A DNA stretch of 64,000 nucleotides from Rhizobium sp. L51/94 (GTDB taxonomy: Bacteria > Pseudomonadota > Alphaproteobacteria > Rhizobiales > Rhizobiaceae). Below are positions 26,019 through 35,649 of the stretch, in pieces; the stretch's first letter is position 1; every line of letters begins with the position of its first letter. The translations under genes and the position numbers were made by a program. Under the pieces are notes generated by a model, which did no database searches, was not told the origin of the DNA, and saw only the letters and a list, made by a program, of their open reading frames with translations. The stretch is from NCBI RefSeq assembly GCF_019355555.1, contig NZ_CP072141.1, positions 3,156,001 through 3,220,000 on the forward strand, written 5' to 3'.

Positions 26019-26165
26019 GAAAACTCCTTCGCGCACGGTTTCCCGTGAGGTCGGTCGCGGCGGCGACAAAGTCAAGGGCAGCGAGACCGCCGGCCGGCTA
26101 TCGACCAGCCGGCGTTCTTTTCAGGCCGGCAAACCCCGGCATGTGCCTTGGCGTACCCGCCCCGT

Positions 26166-26978
26166 TCAGTCGCTGTGGCTTTCGTGAAAGCCCGCGCTGC
26201 CATGGCGCCAGTAGCCGGCCGACTTTATCCAGCCGCGCGGCACGCCGCGTTGCTCCACCAGCACCTTGCGCAAGGCCTTGGCGACATCCGTCTCGCCGGC
26301 AATCCACACATAGCCGTCGCCATCAGGCAGGGTCAGGTCGGAAAGCGCGGCGAGCCACGCGGCTGTGTCGCTTGCAGCCGACAGCGGTCGGTGAAGCCAT
26401 CTGATGTCGAGGTCCGCGCTACTGCTAAAGGCCTGCTCTTCGGCTGGGCCCGTCACGGCGGCGATAACGATGGCGCGCACGCCAGTGCGCAGTTCCTCCA
26501 GCCGTCGGCCGATGGCTGGCAGCGCCGTCTCGTCGCCGACCAGAAGGTACCAGTCGAAATCGTCGGTGACGAGGAAGGAACCGCGCGGACCGCCGACCCC
26601 CAGCCGGCTTCCCGGCACCGCGTTGACGGCCCAGTCGCTGGCCGGACCGGCCTCGTGCACGGCAAAATCGATCGTCAGTTCCTGCCTGTCGGCATCGTAT
26701 CGACGCGGCGTGAAGTCACGCACCGGAGACGCGACGACGCCCTCTGCCAGTGGCGTCGCATCCGGTCCGATGGCCGGCCATACCGGTAGCTCCTCGCCGG
26801 GTTTGGGAAAGCAAAGTTTGACATGGTCGTCGTATCCGGCGCTGACGAAGCCGGCGAGATCCTCGCCTCCCAGCGTGATGCGCAGCATGTTGGGCGTCAG
26901 GCGTTCGGTTGCCGTGACGGTCAGAAGCCGGCGACGCAGTTCGTGCCGAACCCGGCCGATGGCGTGTTTTTCTGTCAT
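26166..26978 (-). CDS. Siderophore-interacting protein (ferric-siderophore reductase, YqjH-like)
   Basis: 270 residues starting MTEKHAIGRVRHELRRRLLT, with AAGGAG before the ATG. FAD-binding domain: VKLCFPKPGEELP, TPRRYDADRQELTIDFAVHE (the RxYS/T-like FAD motif), GPASDWAVNAVPGSRLGVGG, PRGSF. NAD(P)H-binding C-terminal domain: YLLVGDETALPAIGRRLEEL and YVWIAGETDVAKALRKVLVE. It reduces ferric-siderophore iron in the cytoplasm. The PadR gene starts 25 bp upstream in the same operon, paralleling E. coli YqjI/YqjH. Confidence 0.93.
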   Translation of the reverse strand: MTEKHAIGRVRHELRRRLLTVTATERLTPNMLRITLGGEDLAGFVSAGYDDHVKLCFPKPGEELPVWPAIGPDATPLAEGVVASPVRDFTPRRYDADRQELTIDFAVHEAGPASDWAVNAVPGSRLGVGGPRGSFLVTDDFDWYLLVGDETALPAIGRRLEELRTGVRAIVIAAVTGPAEEQAFSSSADLDIRWLHRPLSAASDTAAWLAALSDLTLPDGDGYVWIAGETDVAKALRKVLVEQRGVPRGWIKSAGYWRHGSAGFHESHSD

Positions 26979-27003
26979 GAAATCTCCTTGGTGGAGGCGG
27001 CCT

Positions 27004-27594
27004 CTAGCCGCGATTGATTTCGGCGACGGCGCGGCGGAGGATGTCTGCCAGCCGGCTCGCCTCGTCGGTGGAACAGCCGCGCTTGTGGAACAGCGCCGTC
27101 TTGATCGCCAGCCGCGCCACTTCAAGCGCCTCGTGGCCATGAGCCTCCGGGTCCTGCCCCGCTTGTGGACCGCGCCCCTCCATCACGTCGCGCACCGCAT
27201 CCATCTTGGAACCGATATGGGCGAGATCGTCGAGAATGCGGTCGGCGCCGGCCCTGTCCGCCGACAGCGCGGAAAGACCGGTCTCGGTGATGCGAAACAG
27301 CTTCTTGTTACCCTCGGCCTCGCAAACCGCATGACCGATCTCGTCGAGATAGGTGAGCGCCGGGTAGATCATCCCAGGGCTCGGTGTATAGAAGCCGCCG
27401 GAAATATCCTCGATCGTCTTGATCAGCTCGTATCCATGGGCAGGCTGTCGGGCCAGCAGCGCCAAAATCAGCAGCTGCAGATCGCCCGAGCTGAGCTTGC
27501 GGCCGGCCCGAAAGGCGCCGCTGGCGGCAAACCCGCCCTCGAAACGGCCATGCCCGCCCCTGCCACGCCCGTCTCGTCCATGATGATCGCGCAT
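27004..27594 (-). CDS. PadR-family regulator with His/Gly-rich N-terminus (YqjI-like)
   Basis: 196 residues. The N-terminus MRDHHGRDGRGRGGHGRFEG is a metal-binding-looking extension. The PadR winged helix follows: LQLLILALLARQPAHGYELI, KTIEDISGGFYTPSPGMIYP, ALTYLDEIGHAV. E. coli YqjI, a metal-responsive PadR repressor of the ferric reductase gene yqjH, has the same layout (His-rich head, then HGYELIKAIE and YTPSPGVIYP). Here the regulator and the reductase form one operon, with palindromes upstream. AAGGA precedes the ATG at 27594. Regulation by iron or nickel is inferred. Confidence 0.9.
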   Translation of the reverse strand: MRDHHGRDGRGRGGHGRFEGGFAASGAFRAGRKLSSGDLQLLILALLARQPAHGYELIKTIEDISGGFYTPSPGMIYPALTYLDEIGHAVCEAEGNKKLFRITETGLSALSADRAGADRILDDLAHIGSKMDAVRDVMEGRGPQAGQDPEAHGHEALEVARLAIKTALFHKRGCSTDEASRLADILRRAVAEINRG

Positions 27595-27603
27595 CACAAT
27601 TTC

Positions 27604-27641
27604 CTTACGTAAGATACAACAGAAAACATATCTTAAGATAT
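27604..27641. promoter_or_regulatory. Two palindromes upstream of the PadR gene (operator candidates)
   Basis: CTTACGTAAG (27604-27613) and ATATCTTAAGATAT (27628-27641) are perfect inverted repeats 10 and 34 bp before the PadR start codon. PadR proteins bind such AT-rich dyads and commonly autoregulate. The first one overlaps the expected ribosome binding region. Confidence 0.6.
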
Positions 27642-27789
27642 ATCGGCACGGAGCTATTCGCAAGCGAAGATCGATCCAGCGGTCCGATGCGAAAGAAGAA
27701 CGAAATCCGCCTCCCGGATACAGTTGCGCCGGCCGACGCGATCCTGGGTGAACCGCATTGGCCGGCGCTTGTCAGGTAAAAAGCTTGGA

Positions 27790-28815
27790 CTATTGAAGCG
27801 TGGGTCGCTGTGCCTCGGCGACGGCACTGGCTGCCATTTCGCTGTTGGTCTGGCTGCGGTCGAGGCCGGTGGCAACCACGGAGACACGGAATGCGCCATC
27901 GAGATTGCGGTCGAAAATCGCGCCGACGACGATATCGGCATCTTCGTAGACTTCATCGCGAATGCGGGTAGCGGCTTCGTCGACTTCGAACAATGTCATG
28001 TCCATGCCGCCGGAGATCGACACCAGCACGCCCTTGGCGCCCTTCAGCGATACGTCGTCGAGCAGCGGATTGGCAATTGCCGCTTCGGCCGCCTTCATTG
28101 CACGGCCCTCGCCTGAGGCCTCGCCAGTACCCATCATAGCCCGGCCCATGCCCTGCATGACGGATTTTACGTCGGCGAAATCGAGGTTGATCAGGCCTTC
28201 CTTGACGATCAGGTCGGTGATGCAGCCAACGCCGGAATAGAGCACGCGGTCGGCGATGACGAAGGCATCGGCGAAGGTGGTCTTGGCATCGGCAATGCGA
28301 AAGAGGTTCTGGTTGGGAATGACGATGACGGTATCGGCCGCCTCGCGTAGCCGCTCGATCCCCTCTTCGGCAGCTTCCATCCGGCGCTTGCCTTCGAAGG
28401 TGAAGGGCTTCGTTACGACCGCAACGGTCAGGATACCGGCAGCACGTGCTGCAGCGGCGATCACCGGAGCTGCTCCCGTGCCGGTGCCACCGCCCATGCC
28501 GGCGGTGACGAAGCACATGTGCGTGCCCTGCAGGTGGTCCATGATCTCGTCGATCGATTCTTCCGCAGCCGCGCGGCCGATTTCCGGCAGCGAACCGGCG
28601 CCGAGACCTTCTGTGACCTGCGCACCGAGTTGGATGAGGCGGGTTGCCTTCGACATGGTCAAGGCCTGCGCGTCGGTGTTTGCCACGACGAATTCAGCGC
28701 CGCTCAGGCCTTCCGCTATCATGTTGTTGATCGCGTTACCGCCGCCGCCGCCGACGCCGATGACGGTGATTTTAGGCCGCATCTCGGCAATGTCGGGCTT
28801 TGTGATGATGGCCAT
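27790..28815 (-). CDS. ftsZ2: FtsZ2: short second tubulin-like GTPase
   Basis: 341 residues. GTP-binding tubulin motif GGGTGTG at 108-114, N-terminal nucleotide loop [14 protein letters not shown], synergy loop NLDFADVK at 210-217 with the catalytic acids present, so GTP hydrolysis upon polymerisation should work. The protein stops soon after the core domain ([15 protein letters not shown]): it lacks the long linker and conserved C-terminal peptide that bind FtsA and other partners. Rhizobia are known to carry such a short second FtsZ beside the essential one. GGGAG precedes the ATG. Probably a co-polymer or modulator of the Z ring. Confidence 0.92.
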   Translation of the reverse strand: MAIITKPDIAEMRPKITVIGVGGGGGNAINNMIAEGLSGAEFVVANTDAQALTMSKATRLIQLGAQVTEGLGAGSLPEIGRAAAEESIDEIMDHLQGTHMCFVTAGMGGGTGTGAAPVIAAAARAAGILTVAVVTKPFTFEGKRRMEAAEEGIERLREAADTVIVIPNQNLFRIADAKTTFADAFVIADRVLYSGVGCITDLIVKEGLINLDFADVKSVMQGMGRAMMGTGEASGEGRAMKAAEAAIANPLLDDVSLKGAKGVLVSISGGMDMTLFEVDEAATRIRDEVYEDADIVVGAIFDRNLDGAFRVSVVATGLDRSQTNSEMAASAVAEAQRPTLQ

Positions 28816-29055
28816 GTGTCGTCTCCCGTGCCCACGGCGCGGTGGGCTTTGCTATCCTGGTGCGCGTCGGAATGGTCGCCCGCGACGACCGCTCCGAATC
28901 AATTGGCCCAATGTAGCGGGTTAAAAAGGCTAAGAGCAGGCATATATGCAAAAACAGGTGAAAGCCGTGCAGGATTTTTAAAGCCGCCGAAAGCATCGCG
29001 CCAGAGCGGTTGCCGCCTGCCGGCGCGGACCATGTCCGGTCGGACAGGCAGCACG

Positions 29056-29077
29056 GGCCGGCCTTTTCGCGCCGGCC
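29056..29077. terminator. GC-rich hairpin after the aminotransferase gene
   Basis: GGCCGGC and GCCGGCC pair around an 8-base loop, 12 bp past the stop of the minus-strand gene at 29089. No T-run follows on that strand, so termination efficiency is uncertain. Confidence 0.4.
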
Positions 29078-29088
29078 AGGCTAGAGGG

Positions 29089-30189
29089 TCAGACCTCGAC
29101 GGCGTGCGTCCAGCCATGCGGGTCGTTGGTGGCACCCTGCTGCATGCCGACCAGCGCAGTGCGCAATTCCGCCGTCAGCGGCCCGGTTTCGCCATCGCCG
29201 ATGGTGAACTGGCCGTCCGAATGCTTGATCAGGCCGATACCGGCAAGCACAGCCGCAGTGCCACAGGCAAAGGCTTCGCGGAGCTTTCCGCTCGCCGCAT
29301 CTGCCTGGAACTCCTCGAACGAGTAGCGCTTCTCCTCGACGCGCAGACCCTTGGCCTCAGCCAGCGCGATCACCGATTTGCGGGTGATGCCGGGCAGGAT
29401 CGTGCCGCCGAGCGGCGGGGTCACCATGCTGCCGTCCTTCATGACGAAGAACACGTTCATGCCGCCGAGTTCCTCGATCCAGCGATGCTCGGCGGCATCG
29501 AGAAACACCACCTGGTCGCAGCCCTGCTTGGCTGCCTCGGATTGCGCAACGAGGCTGGCCGCATAGTTGCCGCCGCACTTGGCAGCGCCGGTGCCGCCAT
29601 TGGCAGCGCGCGTATAATGCTTTTCGACCCAGACCGACACAGCCTTGCTGCCGCCCTTGAAATAGGATCCGACCGGCGAGGCGATAATGCAGAAGATATA
29701 GTCATGCGCCGGACGGACGCCGAGAAAGGCTTCATTGGCGAACATGAAGGGGCGAAGATAGAGGCTCGCGTCGCCCGACGGGATCCACGCCTTGTCGACC
29801 CGCACCAGCGTTTCGACCGCCTTGATGAACAGGTCCTCCGGCACCGGCGGCATTGCCATGCGGATGGCGCTGTCGGAGAAGCGTCGTGCATTTTCTTCCG
29901 GGCGAAACAGCAGGATACGGCCATCGGCAGTCTTGTAGGCCTTCATCCCCTCGAAGATTTCCTGCGCATAATGCAGCACGGCGCTGGCCGGATCGATCGA
30001 CAACGGCTGGCGGGCGGTCACCTTGGCGTCGTGCCAGCCCTTCTCTGTGGTCCAGCGGGCAAGCACCATATGGTCGGTGAACACCTTGCCGAAACCCGGT
30101 GTCGCCAGCGCCAGCGCACGGTCGGCGTCGGAGACCGGCGACGGGTGAAAATCGATCTTGATTTCGGCAATCTTTGAAGTCGTGTCCAT
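29089..30189 (-). CDS. ilvE: Branched-chain amino-acid aminotransferase
   Basis: 366 residues, class IV PLP fold, long (eukaryote/BCAT type II-like) subfamily. Visible: LHYAQEIFEGMKAYKTADGR, FRPEENARRFSDSAIRM, YLRPFMFANEAFLGVRP, the PLP lysine in AAKCGGNYAASL, and GGTILPGITRKSVIALA. It catalyses the last step of Val, Leu and Ile synthesis, using glutamate. The ATG at 30189 is preferred because AAGG sits 8 bases upstream; a GTG at 30198 is also in frame. No adjacent ilv genes. Confidence 0.94.
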   Translation of the reverse strand: MDTTSKIAEIKIDFHPSPVSDADRALALATPGFGKVFTDHMVLARWTTEKGWHDAKVTARQPLSIDPASAVLHYAQEIFEGMKAYKTADGRILLFRPEENARRFSDSAIRMAMPPVPEDLFIKAVETLVRVDKAWIPSGDASLYLRPFMFANEAFLGVRPAHDYIFCIIASPVGSYFKGGSKAVSVWVEKHYTRAANGGTGAAKCGGNYAASLVAQSEAAKQGCDQVVFLDAAEHRWIEELGGMNVFFVMKDGSMVTPPLGGTILPGITRKSVIALAEAKGLRVEEKRYSFEEFQADAASGKLREAFACGTAAVLAGIGLIKHSDGQFTIGDGETGPLTAELRTALVGMQQGATNDPHGWTHAVEV

Positions 30190-30401
30190 TCCATCCACCT
30201 TGTAACGCAGCGATCGACCCTGCCGCCCGCCAATGATTCACGGGACAATAACGGGGAATTCCGCAAATGGGCAGTGCTGCCTTGGCCAAAAACGTCGTGA
30301 AATCGCGTTATCCGCGTGGGCAGAGCACCAATCGCGCTCCTGCAACATTGCCCTCAGAGAAGAACCGGCGATAGATGACGAAAAGGGCAAGGGAGACGTG
30401 C

Positions 30402-31172
30402 ATGCGATTGGGATTTATCGGGACCGGCGCAATTACCGAAGCGATCGTCACCGGCGCGCTCGGTGCAGATCTCGCCATCGCATCTATCCTCGTGTCGCCG
30501 CGCAACGCCGACGTCGCAGCCAGGCTCTCTGCCGCCTCGCCCCTCGTCCACATCGCCAAAGACAACCAGGCCGTCGTCGATGGCGCCGACATGGTGTTTC
30601 TCGCCATCCGGCCGCAGATCGCCGAGACTGTGGTGCGGGCATTGACATTCCGCGCCGACCAGCACGTCGTCAGCCTGATCGCTGCGACTGACGGGACCGC
30701 CCTTTCCGACTGGATCGGAACAGACCTGCGGCTGACCCGGGCGATCCCTCTGCCCTTCGTCGCCGAGCGGCAGGGCGTGACAGCCATCTTTCCGCCGGAC
30801 GAAGACGTCGCCGCCTTTTTCAACGCGCTGGGATCGACCGTCGAAGCAAGGACCGAGGAGGAATACCAGCTTCTCGGCTCAGCCAGCTCCCTGATGGGAA
30901 CCTTCTTCGGCATTCTCGAGATCGGCAGCCGCTGGCTGGAAGCGCAGGGGATGCCTTACGACCAGGCGAAGAGCTACCTTGCGCCGCTGTTTGCCAGCCT
31001 CGCCGATACCGCCGCCCGGCCGCAAGCACCGGATTTCGACGTGCTGCGCGGTGAATTCTCGACCAAGGGCGGCCTCAACGAGCAGGTCTTTTCCGATTTT
31101 ACAGCCGCGGGCGGTGCGAAGGCGCTGACCGAAGCGCTCGACGACGTCCTCGCCCGCATCAGGGGCAAGTAG
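30402..31172 (+). CDS. Pyrroline-5-carboxylate reductase family protein
   Basis: 256 residues starting MRLGFIGTGAITEAIVTGAL, the NAD(P)-binding Rossmann motif; GGGAG precedes this ATG. Further ProC-like segments: ILVSPRNADVAARLS, VFLAIRPQIAETVVRAL, RLTRAIPLPFVAERQGVTAI. The C-terminal dimerisation region (GGLNEQVFSDF) resembles the ProC GGTT/S-type motif but departs from the canonical TxAGLxxG pattern, so a reaction other than proline synthesis is possible. Rhizobia usually have another, canonical proC elsewhere. Cytoplasmic. Confidence 0.8.
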   Translation: MRLGFIGTGAITEAIVTGALGADLAIASILVSPRNADVAARLSAASPLVHIAKDNQAVVDGADMVFLAIRPQIAETVVRALTFRADQHVVSLIAATDGTALSDWIGTDLRLTRAIPLPFVAERQGVTAIFPPDEDVAAFFNALGSTVEARTEEEYQLLGSASSLMGTFFGILEIGSRWLEAQGMPYDQAKSYLAPLFASLADTAARPQAPDFDVLRGEFSTKGGLNEQVFSDFTAAGGAKALTEALDDVLARIRGK

Positions 31173-31194
31173 ACATCGGGAGAAGCCATCCCGT

Positions 31195-31734
31195 TCAGCG
31201 CTGGCTGGATATCGCGCGGTATTCGGACTTCAAAAGCCCCATCATCGCCATATCCCATCTTTCATCGCCGACACGGGCGCAGGAGCGACGCACGCCTTCA
31301 TGCACGAAACCGAGCTTTTCATAGGTGCGGATCGCGGCGCTGTTGAAAGTGTAGACGTTCAGTTCCAGCCGCTCCATGCCCTCGATGGCAAAGGCATGTG
31401 TAACGACTGCCGAAAGCATGGACAGGCCAAAACCACGACCGCGTTCTTCAGGCGCTATGGCGACGCGCGCCGGGCGGCCCACACCATTTCGGCGATCCAG
31501 CGCCAGTTGCACGTGGCCGACGATGCGGCCATCCAGCGCCCGCGCCGTCCAGATCAGCCGCTCGGGCGCTTCCCCTTGCGTCTCGGCCAGCATCGCCTCG
31601 CACTGGGTGATATCGAGCGGAAACGCCAGCGTCGGACCCGCCCACTGGATCAATTCGACCTCGGTACCAAACCAGCCAATCAGTGCCTCGAAATGCCGCG
31701 GCGAAAACGCCTCGAGGGTTACTGCCTCAGCCAT
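31195..31734 (-). CDS. GNAT-family N-acetyltransferase
   Basis: 179 residues. The acetyl-CoA-binding motif A is RVAIAPEERGRGFGLSMLSA, followed by VYTFNSAAIRTYEKLGFVHE (motif B), as in RimJ/RimL-type acetyltransferases. Its start overlaps the end of the MFS transporter gene by 8 bp, so the two are translated from one operon headed probably by the ArsR gene. Substrate unknown; acetylation of a toxic amine exported by the partner pump is one possibility. Confidence 0.88.
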   Translation of the reverse strand: MAEAVTLEAFSPRHFEALIGWFGTEVELIQWAGPTLAFPLDITQCEAMLAETQGEAPERLIWTARALDGRIVGHVQLALDRRNGVGRPARVAIAPEERGRGFGLSMLSAVVTHAFAIEGMERLELNVYTFNSAAIRTYEKLGFVHEGVRRSCARVGDERWDMAMMGLLKSEYRAISSQR

Positions 31735-32953
31735 TCAAAGTCTCCACCTTGGCGAGCGCCGGGAACAACCTCATCCACGCCAGCACCACCACGATTGTTC
31801 CAATACCGCCGATGACGCCTGTCGCCACCGGCCCGAGGGCCCCGGCCAGCATACCCGATTCGAATTCACCGAGCTGGTTCGACGTACCTATGAACAGCGA
31901 ATTCACCGCATTGACCCTGCCGCGCATCGAATCCGGCGTCAGCAGCTGGACAAGCGAACTGCGTACGACGACGCTGACGGTATCCGACGCACCGACCACC
32001 AGCAGCGCCAACACGGAAAGCGCGATGTTGCTCGACAGCGAGAAGACGATGGTGGCAAGTCCGAAAATGGCGACGGCGAGCAGCATCGTCTTGCCGACCC
32101 CGCTTTGCATCGGCCGGCGCGCCAGCACGATCGACATGGCAAGCGCGCCAACGGCCGGTGCCGCCCGGAGGAGGCCAAGCCCCCAGGGACCGGCCTTGAG
32201 GATGTCATGGGCGAAGATCGGCAGCAGCGCCGTTGCTCCGCCGAGCAGCACCGCAAACAGGTCCAGCGAGATAGTGCCGAGCATGATCGGCCGGCTGCGG
32301 ATGAAGGCGACGCCGGCAAACACCGAGCTTAGGGTGACCGGCGCACGCGCCACCGGCACCCGGCGCGCCATGCGGATGGAGATGACGTTGAAGCTGGCGA
32401 CGGCAAACAGCACCGACGCCATGACGAAAGGCGCCACCGCATCGAGGCCGTAGAGCAGTCCGCCGACCGACGGGCCGATGATCAGCGCCGTCTGCATCAT
32501 CGATGTCGAGGTGGCGATGGCTTTCTGCAACAGCGGCGCGGGCACGATATTCGGCAAAAGCGCTGCCATCGTCGGCCGCTCGAAGGCCTGCACGGCCCCG
32601 AGCACAGCAACGGCGGCTAGGATCCCGGCGGGCCCGAGCCAGTCGCGCCACACGGCGATGGCAAGTACCACCGCCGTGACCGCCTCGACGATCTGGCAGG
32701 CAAGGCCGATGCGACGTCGGTCGAAGCGGTCCGCGACATGGCCGACGACGAAGGTGAGGATGACCATCGGCAGGAACTGGCAGAAGCCGACGAGGCCAAG
32801 GGCATAGGCACTGTGGGTCTGGTCGTAGATCATCCAGCCGAGTGCGACGGTCACCGCCTGGAAGGAAAGTTGCGAACAGACCCTGGAGGCAACAAAGGAG
32901 AGATAGGCGGGGTTGCGCAGCACGCTACCCCCGGCAGGTTGATCGCTGTCCAT
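31727..32953 (-). CDS. MFS transporter, MFS_3/EntS-like
   Basis: 408 residues with about 12 hydrophobic helices and the MFS loop motif between helices 2 and 3 (VVGHVADRFDRRRIGLACQI). It resembles the enterobactin-exporter (EntS) type and other MFS_3 proteins: FERPTMAALLPNIVPAPLLQ, LTPDSMRGRVNAVNSLFIG. Inner membrane, drug or siderophore efflux. Downstream it overlaps a GNAT acetyltransferase; upstream an ArsR-type regulator lies 169 bp away on the same strand. Confidence 0.9.
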   Translation of the reverse strand: MDSDQPAGGSVLRNPAYLSFVASRVCSQLSFQAVTVALGWMIYDQTHSAYALGLVGFCQFLPMVILTFVVGHVADRFDRRRIGLACQIVEAVTAVVLAIAVWRDWLGPAGILAAVAVLGAVQAFERPTMAALLPNIVPAPLLQKAIATSTSMMQTALIIGPSVGGLLYGLDAVAPFVMASVLFAVASFNVISIRMARRVPVARAPVTLSSVFAGVAFIRSRPIMLGTISLDLFAVLLGGATALLPIFAHDILKAGPWGLGLLRAAPAVGALAMSIVLARRPMQSGVGKTMLLAVAIFGLATIVFSLSSNIALSVLALLVVGASDTVSVVVRSSLVQLLTPDSMRGRVNAVNSLFIGTSNQLGEFESGMLAGALGPVATGVIGGIGTIVVVLAWMRLFPALAKVETLNG

Positions 32954-33122
32954 CGGATGTCCTCGGGAACACCGGCCGCCTGATACAGGTCGACGCGGAG
33001 ACTGCCATGGGAGACTTACTTCTCCTGCTCCGCTCGAAACACCGATTTGTCAATTCACGAAATCCGGCGTCTCTCCGAAAGACACGACGGCGACGTCGTG
33101 GAGCGCAGCTGTCGACAGCCTC

Positions 33123-33470
33123 TCAAGGCGCGCCCGAACCGCCGCGTTCCGGCGGACGCTCGAGAGAAGAGCCGGGCAGGATGTCGTCGAGCGTTTCGAG
33201 CACTTTCTTCACCTGATCCGAGCGGCACGAAAAATAATCCGTATCAACCCGCCTGGTACAGACCACCAGTCCCGCACCACGAAGCGCACCGAGATGCTTG
33301 GAACATGCCCCGCTGCCGATACCCGTTATTAGCGCCAGCGCGTTGAGCGGCAATTCACGCTTCAGCAAGATCCTCAGGATCAGCAGCCGGTCGCGATCTG
33401 CAAGTGCCGCCAGCAATGCCGCGCCGTGCTCGAAAAAAGCACTGTCTCTCAAGGGTTCATCTGAAGGCAT
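33123..33470 (-). CDS. ArsR-family transcriptional regulator
   Basis: 115 residues with the ArsR winged helix: FEHGAALLAALADRDRLLIL, RELPLNALALITGIGSGACS, KHLGALRGAGLVVCTRRVDT, DYFSCRSDQVKKVLETL. The ELCVCDL metal-site motif of true ArsR/SmtB is absent. ATG at 33470 has GGAG five bases upstream; a TTG at 33473 is less likely. An imperfect dyad, CGTAC-TC-GTACG (33497-33508), 27 bp upstream may be its operator. It probably controls the MFS and GNAT genes downstream. Confidence 0.88.
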   Translation of the reverse strand: MPSDEPLRDSAFFEHGAALLAALADRDRLLILRILLKRELPLNALALITGIGSGACSKHLGALRGAGLVVCTRRVDTDYFSCRSDQVKKVLETLDDILPGSSLERPPERGGSGAP

Positions 33471-33768
33471 CAAGGCTCCGCGATCATAAACGACGCCGTA
33501 CTCGTACGACCGATGTGAATGCCGGCTAAGGAAACTGCATCGTGCCGACCGGGTTGATACGCAGGCAGCGGACGCAAAGTTTCAGGAAATTGCGCGCAAT
33601 GTCGTCGGCGCATAGCAAATAACCGGACGCAACATCCGATTGAACTCACCGCCAGGCCGCCCACCATCGGGGCTTCGAGCGTGCAACCTCAAGATTAAAT
33701 TGCCGGCGTTTTCGCTTCCTTAATCACATTTGCCAATATTGCCGAAAAAGCCCGCAGGAGTTGCGCTG

Positions 33769-35613
33769 ATGAACCGATTGCTTCCTTCAACCATTGTCTC
33801 ACAGATTGTTTTTGTCACAATAGGGCTGATTTTTCTCGGAATTTCGGCTGTCGCTGGAGCAACGTACTACCAGTTGCGGGAGCGCGTCCTGACGACGGCG
33901 GCTGACGATGTCAGGGATGCAAGCCGCGCGATGGCGGTCATCTACAGCGTGAAACTCGCCGGCACGACAGTCGATATACGCGACGGCGAACTTCGCGGCA
34001 TCGTGCATGATGGCGCCCAACAGGTTTCAGATCATGATCTCGTCGACAAGGTGGCCACGTCGATCGGTGGCGTCGCTACCATCTTCCAGGTCCAGGACGG
34101 CGACTACCTGCGCATTTCGACCAATGTGAAGAAGGAAAACGGCGAGCGAGCCGTCGGTACCAAACTAGCCGCCGACCATCCAGCCCGACCGATGCTTGCC
34201 GCCGGCAAGCCCTACTACGGCGAGGCCGTTCTGTTCGGAAAGCCGTATATAACCGGCTATTTCCCCATCCGCTCAACCGCCGGCGCGACGACCGGGGTTC
34301 TGTTTACCGGCATCCCGATGCAGGTCTATTCGGACCAGATCGATGCGCTGAGAACGCTGATTTTGATTGTCGGCGCTGCCGCCATGATCGCCATCGGACT
34401 GCTCGCCTATGTAACAACGGGGCGTTTGATTCGCCCGCTGACGGTCCTCAGAGGCTCAGTACAGGCGATTTCCTCCGGCACGCTGGACGCCGCCATACCT
34501 TACCTGTCCCGCCGCAATGAATTCGGCGACATCGCCCGGGCACTGGAAGGGTTTCGCGACAACGCCCGTGCAAAGCAATTGATGGAAGGCGAAAACGCCA
34601 GGCAGCGCGCATCCGTCGAGGAAGAGCGGGCTCGCAACGAAAGCGACAAGCGCAGTCTCGACAGCCAGATCGATTTTGCTGTCGAACAGCTCGCCGGCGG
34701 CCTCGCCCGGCTTGCACAGGGCGACCTGTCGCATGACATCGACACACCGTTCGCCGGGCGGCTGGAGCAGTTGCGCATCGACTTCAACGGCTCGCTGGTG
34801 CGCCTGAAGCAGACGATGGTGCAGATCCGCGAAAATACACTCTCGATCCAGGGCAGCGGCTCAGACATGCGTCAGTCCGCACTCGACCTTGCCAAGCGGA
34901 CCGAAGATCAGGCAGCATCGCTGGAGGAGACAGCCGCCGCTGTCGAGGAAATCACCGTCACCGTGCGCTCTTCGGCTGACCGAGCCCGCGATGTTCAGCA
35001 GGTTGTCGGCAAGACGCGCCAGACCGCCAGCAGTTCTGAATCTGTCGTCAACAATGCCATCGAGGCAATGGGCCGCATTGAAAGCGGCGCGCGGCAAATC
35101 GAGCAGATCATCGAGGTGATCGACAGCATCGCCTTCCAGACCAACCTTCTGGCCCTCAATGCCGGCATCGAGGCTGCACGGGCCGGAGATGCAGGCAAGG
35201 GATTTGCCGTCGTCGCCCACGAGGTACGCGAACTTGCACAGCGCTCGGCCGACGCGGCAAAGCAGATAAAGGGGCTGATCGACCAGTCGACCGCCGAGGT
35301 CAAGACCGGATCGGCGCTGGTGCGCGAGGCCGGCCAGGTGCTGACCAGCATCAGCACGCAGATTGTCGAGATCAGCAAGCACATCGATACCATCGCCACC
35401 GCCGCCCAGGACCAGGCCTCGGCCCTGCAGGAGGTGAACAGCTCCGTCAATGCCATGGACCAGATGACCCAGAAGAACGCCGCCATGGTCGCCGACACGA
35501 CAGCTGCCAGCAACGAACTGGCCGACGAGGCCGACGCCCTGCTGACCATCGTCCAGCAATTCCGTACGGACGACGTAACGCAGGCGACGCCACGGATGGC
35601 CCGCGCGGCGTGA
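33769..35613 (+). CDS. Methyl-accepting chemotaxis protein with periplasmic Cache domain
   Basis: 614 residues starting [20 protein letters not shown]; the first helix spans about 8-30 and the second about 197-219. Between them is a Cache_3-Cache_2-type domain ([59 protein letters not shown]), a fold that binds organic acids or amino acids. HAMP, coiled coil and the tip [20 protein letters not shown] follow. The C-terminus TPRMARAA has no CheR/CheB tether. Stands alone from other chemotaxis genes. Confidence 0.93.
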   Translation: MNRLLPSTIVSQIVFVTIGLIFLGISAVAGATYYQLRERVLTTAADDVRDASRAMAVIYSVKLAGTTVDIRDGELRGIVHDGAQQVSDHDLVDKVATSIGGVATIFQVQDGDYLRISTNVKKENGERAVGTKLAADHPARPMLAAGKPYYGEAVLFGKPYITGYFPIRSTAGATTGVLFTGIPMQVYSDQIDALRTLILIVGAAAMIAIGLLAYVTTGRLIRPLTVLRGSVQAISSGTLDAAIPYLSRRNEFGDIARALEGFRDNARAKQLMEGENARQRASVEEERARNESDKRSLDSQIDFAVEQLAGGLARLAQGDLSHDIDTPFAGRLEQLRIDFNGSLVRLKQTMVQIRENTLSIQGSGSDMRQSALDLAKRTEDQAASLEETAAAVEEITVTVRSSADRARDVQQVVGKTRQTASSSESVVNNAIEAMGRIESGARQIEQIIEVIDSIAFQTNLLALNAGIEAARAGDAGKGFAVVAHEVRELAQRSADAAKQIKGLIDQSTAEVKTGSALVREAGQVLTSISTQIVEISKHIDTIATAAQDQASALQEVNSSVNAMDQMTQKNAAMVADTTAASNELADEADALLTIVQQFRTDDVTQATPRMARAA

Positions 35614-35649
35614 GACTTAGGCCTCTGGCAGCAGACCGTGCTGACAGGG

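Noticed and set aside
28519-30177. 552-codon plus-strand frame across ftsZ2 and ilvE
   Set aside because: Spans two genes on the opposite strand, including their intergenic region; composition is that of an antisense frame.
31195-33470. ArsR-MFS-GNAT cluster as an arsenic resistance operon
   Set aside because: The regulator lacks the ELCVCDL metal site and the transporter is MFS_3-like, not ArsB or Acr3; no arsenate reductase is present.
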